This document shows, one piece after another, positions 8,059 through 13,240 of a stretch of 13,240 nucleotides of DNA. The DNA is taken from NCBI GenBank assembly GCA_028565635.1, contig JAOXYB010039529.1, positions 1 to 13,240 of the forward strand, given 5' to 3'. Positions within the stretch are counted from its first letter, which is position 1. Each line of letters starts with the position of its first letter. Source of the DNA: Phoronis ovalis (taxonomy: Eukaryota > Phoronida > Phoronidae). A model generated the notes under the pieces. It was not told where the DNA came from and made no database searches. It worked only from the letters and a program-made list of their open reading frames with translations. Made by a program: the position numbers and the translations under genes.

Positions 8059-8808
8059 GGACAGGAGAACTAAGATGTGGGAAAACAAAACTTGCATTTA
8101 CATAACCTGCTTAAATTTGTAATGAGACTGTGCTAGCATAAGGGAGAACTTTGGACCAGATATCAATGTTTCTATCAATTTGCTCCTGTATTATATCTGA
8201 ACCTTATGGTTCTTGGGGGCAGACAACTGAAAGAGTTTGATTGGCTAGTTTTCGGTAGAAGATTATCTGTTCAAAATCTTTCTTTTTTGATATAAAGTGT
8301 GAACGCTAGTTCAGTAATATTTTCATATATTTTAAAGGATTTATATTCCACTATATTGAGTGACAGGCTGGACCTACTAATGAAGAATTTTTAATGTTTT
8401 ATTGAGAATAGTTTGATGCTGACACAGATCAAAAATATTGTTGTATATTTTAAAGAATTTATCAAAATGTGTCATTATTATAATGATATAATTGTAATTA
8501 TAATTAAACATGTGATTTTGTGCACTTCTTGAAAGATGAAGGTAATAAGACAGTGTGCTCTATTTTGTTATGGCTAGTTTCGATTATTCAAAGAATTTTG
8601 AAAAGTTTTCATTTTTTGAAAGTAATTTATGAGCTTGGTAGCTAAATGTGCTTGATTTAGTTTTTTTTTGAAAATCTTTGAATACATCAAGGTACTAGTG
8701 TATCAGCTTTGTGAAGGAGTTTTTTATGATGTTCAAATTTGTTGTTTATTTTGATTATTATAGGCACACATATTTCTGTTGATTTGGATGATATTTTTGT
8801 AGAGTCTG

Positions 8809-8816
8809 GTGCCTTA
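8809..8816 (+). promoter_or_regulatory. Candidate miR-124 seed site (GTGCCTTA)
   Basis: An exact 8-base match to the complement of the conserved miR-124 seed. A second, 7-base match (GTGCCTT) is at 10304-10310. miR-124 is a nervous-system microRNA conserved across bilaterians. Targeting here is inference. Confidence 0.25.
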
Positions 8817-9492
8817 GTTATATCTATATATCTGTAAATTTGTTTAAAGATTCTTGCCATCTTGTTTTCAATCTTCAGTATGGTAGAACATTCGGCAACT
8901 TTTAGACTAGATAACTAAACTTTTGCTTGATGTTTTGTATTTTTTGTTTCCTAGTTGCATAATAATTCAAGTAATGCTTGTTTTGCAAACTTATGCTAAC
9001 AAAATTATTTTTACCTAAGAAACAACTGTAAGTTAATAATTTATTTTTCATCCAATGAGCATCTAGACATGTAGCTTTACTTGCTGAACTGCAGAATACA
9101 AATATATGTACATTCTATGTTGAAAAGCCTACTGTAGGATACAATACCGATTTTATCTTAAATATTTTAATGTTTGCTGTTGTTATGAGAGCATTTTGAG
9201 GCCAAGATGACCACCTAATGTTTCTTAAAAAAGAAAGATTATTTTTTGAAATCAGTTATATTGGTTGATGCCAAAAACAATTGGCAATGTAAACTTAAAT
9301 GTTTTGCTGTTTTAAGTGCTATAGTATTGATATGAAACACGATTAGAGGATTTTCGTTTCTACATAATCTTTGCAGGAATTTAAACAAAAAAAATGGACA
9401 AACATTTTAAATCCGTAGTGACGCAAGCAATCAGGATTTGGTTTAAGTTTGCATGTACTAAGCTATAAGCATAGAAAGTAGCTGTTGTCTTA

Positions 9493-9829
9493 CAGTCGGG
9501 GAAACATGAGCATCCGATAAATGTTACCTTACTTTATAAATCATCTGAGCATGATGACGTACCCACAAGGGGCATTCAAACCTATAAAAACACCAATCTT
9601 TACGTTTTTATAGCTTTATAGGTTGTTATTTCAAATATTTTGACCTGTTAATTTCCTTGCAATGAGATCAGCATTAACTCTTTTGTATAGAATCTTATAA
9701 TCATTGCCTCTGAATTATGTTCCTGGACCTGTTGTTCACAGGTTTGAATTCCCTTAGTGGGTACTCATCATGCTCCGATGATTGAAGAAGTAGGTAAACA
9801 TTTATCGGACGCTTATGTTTCCCTGACTA
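9493..9829. mobile_element. 337-bp TA-flanked inverted-repeat element (MITE-like) inside the 3' UTR
   Basis: The ends are inverted repeats: the left end reads CAGTCGGGGAAACATGAGC and the complement of the right end TAGTCAGGGAAACATAAGC. Allowing short gaps, the similarity runs inward about 95 bases on each side (to about 9587 and from about 9735), including the shared blocks CCGATAAATGTT, AGCATGATGA and ATTCAAACCT. The dinucleotide TA flanks both ends (9491-9492 and 9830-9831). The roughly 150-bp centre has no coding capacity. TA duplication with CAGT-type ends fits a non-autonomous relative of Tc1/mariner-like transposons. The family name is inference; the fold-back structure is directly visible. 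In RNA it would form a long hairpin within the GLIS 3' UTR. Confidence 0.82.
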
Positions 9830-10257
9830 TAAATGAAAGCCAGTAGTGAAAACCTGTGTTGAAATCCTGTTTTTTTTAAAATTTCTTTTCTTACATGATT
9901 GTGAAGAATAACATGTTTGAAGCTGTTGATCGAAGCAGACAGTAAGCTAGTAGTGTTCTTTATAACTTTGGCTTTCATTTTAAAGTGAAATAGGGAAGTA
10001 GCATTTAGCACTCGGTAGAAAGCAGTTGCATGTATGCTTATACCAATTATCATTACTATATCATGAGGTGATGCCCAGGTACTATGTGGCATTGTAATAG
10101 TATAATTATTTACTTAATTTGATAATCAAAACTAAATCATTTTCTGACATATTATAGAGCAAGAATTGTTATATTTGTACAAAGTTGATTAATATTATCT
10201 TTGTGGGTTATTTTGATTATTTTTATATGACCCAGAAGTTTGAGTAGCATTTTACAG

Positions 10258-10283
10258 TGTTACAAGTTAATGTTACAAGTTGA
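10258..10283 (+). repeat. 13-bp tandem duplication
   Basis: TGTTACAAGTTAA at 10258-10270 is followed directly by TGTTACAAGTTGA at 10271-10283, one mismatch between units. It lies in the 3' UTR; no function is evident. Confidence 0.8.
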
Positions 10284-10456
10284 GGATATGTGTGATTAAG
10301 ATTGTGCCTTTGAGTGAGAAACTTTTAGAAATAGTTCCTATGCTTTTTCATATATTGGTATACAAAGTACAATGCGGTCACTGGTCTATGTAAATCTCAC
10401 ATGGAAAGCATCTGCTAAAGTATAAGGTGCAGTATATTCCCGGTATGCCAGTGTAG

Positions 10457-10510
10457 AAATCCAAATTGGCTACCGACTAATGAAATTAGTCTCTGTAGCC
10501 ATCATGGTTT
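10457..10510 (+). other. Compact hairpin in the 3' UTR, nested in a wider inverted repeat
   Basis: GACTAAT (10475-10481) pairs with ATTAGTC (10485-10491) over a 3-base loop. After a small internal loop, TGGCTAC (10467-10473) pairs with GTAGCCA (10495-10501). AAATCCA and TGGTTT extend the stem with a bulge. Further out, TAAAGTATA at 10416-10424 and TATACTTTA at 10513-10521 are also perfect inverted copies. The stem is short of a typical microRNA precursor but is a clear structured element. Confidence 0.6.
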
Positions 10511-10608
10511 ATTATACTTTACGATTTTGACAATTAGAGAAAGTTATTGTCAAATAGGGGATCGAGATGGAGGTACAAAAGCATGTAACACTTTGCTGTT
10601 GGTGCCTC

Positions 10609-10650
10609 CTACTGTGTTTGCACGTACTGCTACCGTGTTTGCATGCTTTA
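10609..10650 (+). repeat. Imperfect 21-bp tandem duplication
   Basis: Two units share CTAC-GTGTTTGCA-G (10609-10629 and 10630-10650). A separate inverted pair, GATGGAGG at 10566-10573 and CCTCCATC at 10688-10695, brackets this stretch. These may be leftovers of an old inserted element; the match is too decayed to name. Confidence 0.5.
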
Positions 10651-10741
10651 ACCTTGCTTTAAAGATGTGACTTCTTGAAATTTGCATCCTCCATCATATG
10701 ATAGGCTACTGTGCTGCATACTTTAGTACATGATAAATCGC

Positions 10742-10747
10742 AATAAA
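10742..10747 (+). promoter_or_regulatory. Candidate internal poly(A) signal AATAAA
   Basis: A canonical hexamer followed by T-rich sequence about 15-25 bases later. It could give a 3' UTR of about 2.8 kb. Another AATAAA is at 10996-11001. Confidence 0.4.
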
Positions 10748-11086
10748 AGACTGAGTTTGATTTTATGGTAAATCTTTAAAAATTGCTATTTAGGGCTTCA
10801 TATGCTATCAAATACAAGTAGTATTGAAATGATGTGAGTACAGGATAGTATAGTTTGCTTTAGGGTGCAGCGAGTACCCAAGACGATTATTTGTGCACTA
10901 ATGCTAACTTTTAAAAATAACACAGTTCTAACAGTTTTGAAGTTTTACTATATTTTTGGAAAACTCTGTTATAAATCATAAATTAAGTAGGTTATAATAA
11001 ATGCGACTGGTGGTTTCAGGAAACATTAAAATAATTCAACTATGTAACAATTTATTAATGAACGATGAACAAATGTCTTGTTTGTG

Positions 11087-11094
11087 TGTATATA
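11087..11094 (+). promoter_or_regulatory. Candidate Pumilio-binding site (TGTATATA)
   Basis: An exact match to the Pumilio-family recognition element TGTANATA in the distal 3' UTR. It would be present only in transcripts that use the most distal poly(A) site. Confidence 0.3.
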
Positions 11095-11669
11095 AACAAT
11101 CGAAGAAAATCTTTAGATGTGATTCAGTTGTCCTATCTCTATTGTAAAATTGGATAATTTTTCTGTTATTTGTGTTAGAGAGACTATGTATATTATATGA
11201 GATTGTGTGAATAATTTTTATTGTGGAGCAGATACAAAATAGAATAAGTATAGACAAGTTTATTCATGGAAAAAAACTTTCATTCCATAAAAGGCTATCG
11301 GACAAACGTATTGGCGTTATTAATTAGCAACAATCTAAAGCAATTTCATAATTCCTATTTTAGACTGTGAAAAAAGTTTGTTATATATTTGTGTAATTCT
11401 GCTTGTTTGTGATCCATTTGTAATTTTTTTTGCTAGTGTGTTTGGCTGTTTGGATTTTTTTACCCAATTGAAGCACACTACAGATCTCTACCTATTTTCA
11501 GTGTTACAGAATTGTGTTGGTATGAAAAATGAAGAAATGTCATGGAAAACCGTCCCCTTGTATAATCCGTCCAATGGAAACATTCCTTGTTATTACTGTT
11601 TATCAGATATTATATATAGTCTCTTTCATTTATAGCAGTTTATTTGTAAACATGGATCACTGTTGTTTC

Positions 11670-11675
11670 AATAAA
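11670..11675 (+). promoter_or_regulatory. Probable distal poly(A) signal AATAAA
   Basis: The hexamer is followed by a CA at about 11699-11700 and then by T- and GT-rich sequence (TTTTTTGTCCATTGTATTTT). That is the expected order of signal, cleavage site and downstream element. It is the best-formed poly(A) site in the window and is taken as the end of the GLIS transcript. Confidence 0.6.
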
Positions 11676-11742
11676 TCAAATCTATTTATTCAAATGTACA
11701 TTTTTTGTCCATTGTATTTTTGCCCATAATATTTCAGACTTA

Positions 11743-11942
11743 CCTAATCAGCGTGGTCTCGAATCGTCAATCCGGCACTCGCGCACCAGTTTTCTACCAT
11801 TCTAACCTTTTCCCAGGTTTCGCACTGAAATTCCTGACGGTTCGAATAGCAGGAATTTCTGTGCGAAACCCAGAAAAGGGTTCGAATAGTAGGATGCAGG
11901 TGTGCGAATGCTGGTTGACTATTAGAGTCCATGCTGGTTAGG
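11743..11942. mobile_element. 200-bp TA-flanked, nearly fully palindromic fold-back element
   Basis: The element is inverted on itself from end to end. The left end reads CCTAATCAGCGTGG and the complement of the right end CCTAACCAGCATGG. At the centre GAAATTCCTG and CAGGAATTTC face each other across a 13-base loop. The arms are about 90 bases with scattered mismatches, roughly three quarters to four fifths alike by eye. TA flanks both ends (11741-11742 and 11943-11944). It is visibly richer in G+C than its surroundings. It has no gene; the facing open frames on both strands (11705-11941 and 11744-11932) arise from the palindrome itself. It fits a MITE that duplicates TA on insertion. Confidence 0.85.
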
Positions 11943-12276
11943 TAGGCCTGTATTTATACAAACCATGTTTAATGGAATATCTAAGCAGTGCGATATTCTT
12001 AGTAATATATGCTGTCATTAACAATACAAATGATGCATCTATTCTCCAGTAAATGGTACTAGATTACTAAGTATGAAAAAAATCGCAGCCTGTAAAAAAA
12101 CAGTGGGCTTCCAGTTACGGTTAGATATTATTGTCTATCCTATAATATAGTGGAAAAAATTAACAATAATCATTTTTCGGAAAATAAAGTACTTCAAAAC
12201 ACAAGTACCAATTGAAAGTGAAAAAGAGATAAACAACTCGTGCAAATACAGTACACACGTTTCCAATACCCGGTTA

Positions 12277-12326
12277 CTTGGAACTAGGATATATAAAACT
12301 CTAGTTTTATATATCCTAGCTTGGAA
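12277..12326. repeat. 36-bp perfect palindrome exactly bracketed by a 7-bp direct repeat
   Basis: CTAGGATATATAAAACT (12284-12300) is the exact complement of 12303-12319, with a 2-base spacer CT. CTTGGAA abuts it on both sides in the same orientation, at 12277-12283 and 12320-12326. Pairing stops exactly where the direct repeats begin, as expected for a small inserted fold-back with a target duplication. Confidence 0.85.
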
Positions 12327-13119
12327 TCACAAAACAGCTTACTCATTTTGCCTAACTAAACCCAAAGGATCACTTCTTCATACAAGGACATGGTCCTGTC
12401 CTAGCAGACAGGAACGCAACCTATGCCGGGTGAAAAGAGGAATGTTGTCTGCTGGAGGCCTCAACCTGTGTTGATTTGAATATCTACCACTAGGTGTATT
12501 CAAAGCGTTCATTTAATAATGAACCCTCGGATCCACTGATAATGGACTTTACAATTTGTTAGAGTTTTTCGTACATTGATTCGTCCATGATGAATTTGTC
12601 ACTTTAGGGCACTGCTACTCCAGGATGCCCAGCAATGGGAATAGCACCCGGCGGGAAAACAATTGAATTACGCTGCGAATCATGTGTACATATAAAGGGC
12701 TAATACATGCGTGCGTAGCACATGAAAAGCGTCAATGTGGAAGTGAACAGAAAATAACGAACTCTAAACAAGGATTAGCATCAGTGACATTTATCAGTGA
12801 ATTTATTTGAATTTTTTAAAACACCCCAGTAAATTAATCATCCTAAACGCGCACAGACACTAAGAAAACTATTGTTCAATATACGAATTAGAGATTTCTT
12901 ACAGTGTTATTTTTAAAAACAAAAATATATGCATCGATGTGTTATTGAATTGAAAATACCCATAAGGACCACTAATAACCAGACAGAAACTTATATTACA
13001 TGTTAAGATAAAATTCCCACGAGGCTCTCGAAAGGACGATGAGCGACTGTTTTATTATGCCCGTCAGTAGAAACCCGCCGCACAACTACTCTTATATCCG
13101 CGATAAAGATATAGTGTTT

Positions 13120-13221
13120 GTTTAATGTAAACACTAATATATAGTGGTAAACAACATATGGATGTGTTTAATGTAAACACTAATATATAGTGTTAAACAA
13201 CATATGGATGTTGTTAATGTC
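13120..13221. repeat. 46-bp tandem array of hairpin-forming units (partial, near the window edge)
   Basis: Units start at about 13120 and 13166, and a partial third at about 13212. The spacing of the shared TTAATG is 46 bases between successive copies. Each full unit contains or adjoins palindromes: GTGTTTA-ATG-TAAACAC (13164-13180 in the second unit) and CACTA-ATATA-TAGTG. AACAACAT at the unit end pairs with ATGTTGTT where the third copy starts. The first two units are nearly identical, suggesting recent duplication; the third diverges. The array could be part of a larger satellite or element end, but the flank available is too short to tell. Confidence 0.8.
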
Positions 13222-13240
13222 CAACAGAGTGTACGGTCAG

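Larger units (their letters stand above)
7958..11700 (+). other. Long 3' UTR of the GLIS transcript
   Basis: About 3.7 kb of AT-rich non-coding sequence follows the TAG. The distal end is set by the best poly(A) signal at 11670-11675, with a CA about 25 bases later followed by T/GT-rich sequence. Earlier AATAAA hexamers at 10742 and 10996 could give shorter forms. It contains a 337-bp inverted-repeat element, a compact hairpin at 10457-10510, a 13-bp tandem duplication, a Pumilio-like site and two 8-base matches to conserved microRNA seeds. Short open frames inside it (for example 9802-10092 minus and 11378-11635 plus) have no recognisable product. The extent is inferred; no transcript was seen. 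Confidence 0.7.
11701..13240. other. Downstream intergenic DNA
   Basis: No exon-like open frame, RNA gene or second gene could be supported here on either strand. The content is the 200-bp palindromic element at 11743-11942, the 36-bp palindrome at 12284-12319, smaller hairpins (TCCTGTC/GACAGGA near 12391-12411, GTTCATT/AATGAAC at 12507-12524) and the 46-bp tandem array from about 13120. The stretch 12340-12660 is less AT-rich than its surroundings but gives no recognisable product. Confidence 0.7.

Noticed and set aside
9802-10092. 96-residue minus-strand open frame in the 3' UTR
   Set aside because: It has no known motif, overlaps one arm of the fold-back element, and lacks exon-like context. 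Treated as chance.
11843-11895. A tRNA gene around GGTTCGAATAG
   Set aside because: No cloverleaf could be formed: the acceptor and D-arm pairings are missing, and the local pairing is the palindrome of the element.
11705-11941. Facing open frames on both strands of the palindromic element as genes
   Set aside because: They are related because the DNA is an inverted repeat, and they contain no known domain.
12383-12411. TCCTGTC/GACAGGA hairpin as a terminator or RNA gene
   Set aside because: It is a single short stem with no T-run and no transcript context. Stems of this size are expected by chance in a kilobase or more of sequence.
13106-13221. CRISPR array
   Set aside because: The units are contiguous tandem copies without unique spacers, in an animal genome.

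Overview
This window is AT-rich nuclear DNA from an animal. It has spliced exons bounded by GT...AG introns, long non-coding stretches, a long 3' UTR with AATAAA signals, and short TA-flanked inverted-repeat elements. I see no bacterial or phage gene. The protein resembles its vertebrate homologue strongly in the zinc fingers and only in islands elsewhere. Together with the compact introns (about 0.2 to 2.2 kb) and the AGGTCA-type interspersed repeat, this suggests an invertebrate, perhaps a marine lophotrochozoan or deuterostome. I cannot name the species.

The window holds one recognisable gene on the + strand: the 3' two-thirds of a GLIS-family Kruppel-like transcription factor of the GLIS1/GLIS3 type. 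Eight coding exons join to 1248 coding bases (415 residues plus stop): 772-933, 3097-3210, 5285-5450, 5685-5729, 6433-6574, 6862-7157, 7419-7592 and 7809-7957. All junctions keep frame (intron phases 0,0,1,1,2,1,1). The first two exons carry most of zinc finger 3 and all of fingers 4 and 5. The other six encode a Ser/Pro/Gln-rich C-terminal region ending in a tail that closely matches vertebrate GLIS3. The promoter, the N-terminus, fingers 1 and 2 and the first Cys of finger 3 lie upstream of the window.

Layout: 1-771 is the end of an upstream intron with an AGGTCA-type repeat cluster. 772-7957 is the exon-intron block. About 7958-11700 is a single-exon 3' UTR that contains a 337-bp TA-flanked inverted-repeat element, a compact hairpin and several candidate regulatory sites. 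11701-13240 is downstream intergenic DNA with a 200-bp nearly fully palindromic TA-flanked element, a 36-bp perfect palindrome bracketed by a 7-bp direct duplication, and a 46-bp tandem array of hairpin-forming units at the right edge.

The most interesting points are a frame-preserving 45-nt cassette microexon whose skipping recreates the vertebrate-like protein sequence, a 30-bp tandem duplication of the branch-point/pyrimidine tract before one exon, two splice acceptors 7 nt apart at the last exon, and the palindromic elements in and after the 3' UTR. I found no sign of an unknown multi-gene system. Comparisons with vertebrate GLIS3 are from memory, not from an alignment run here.
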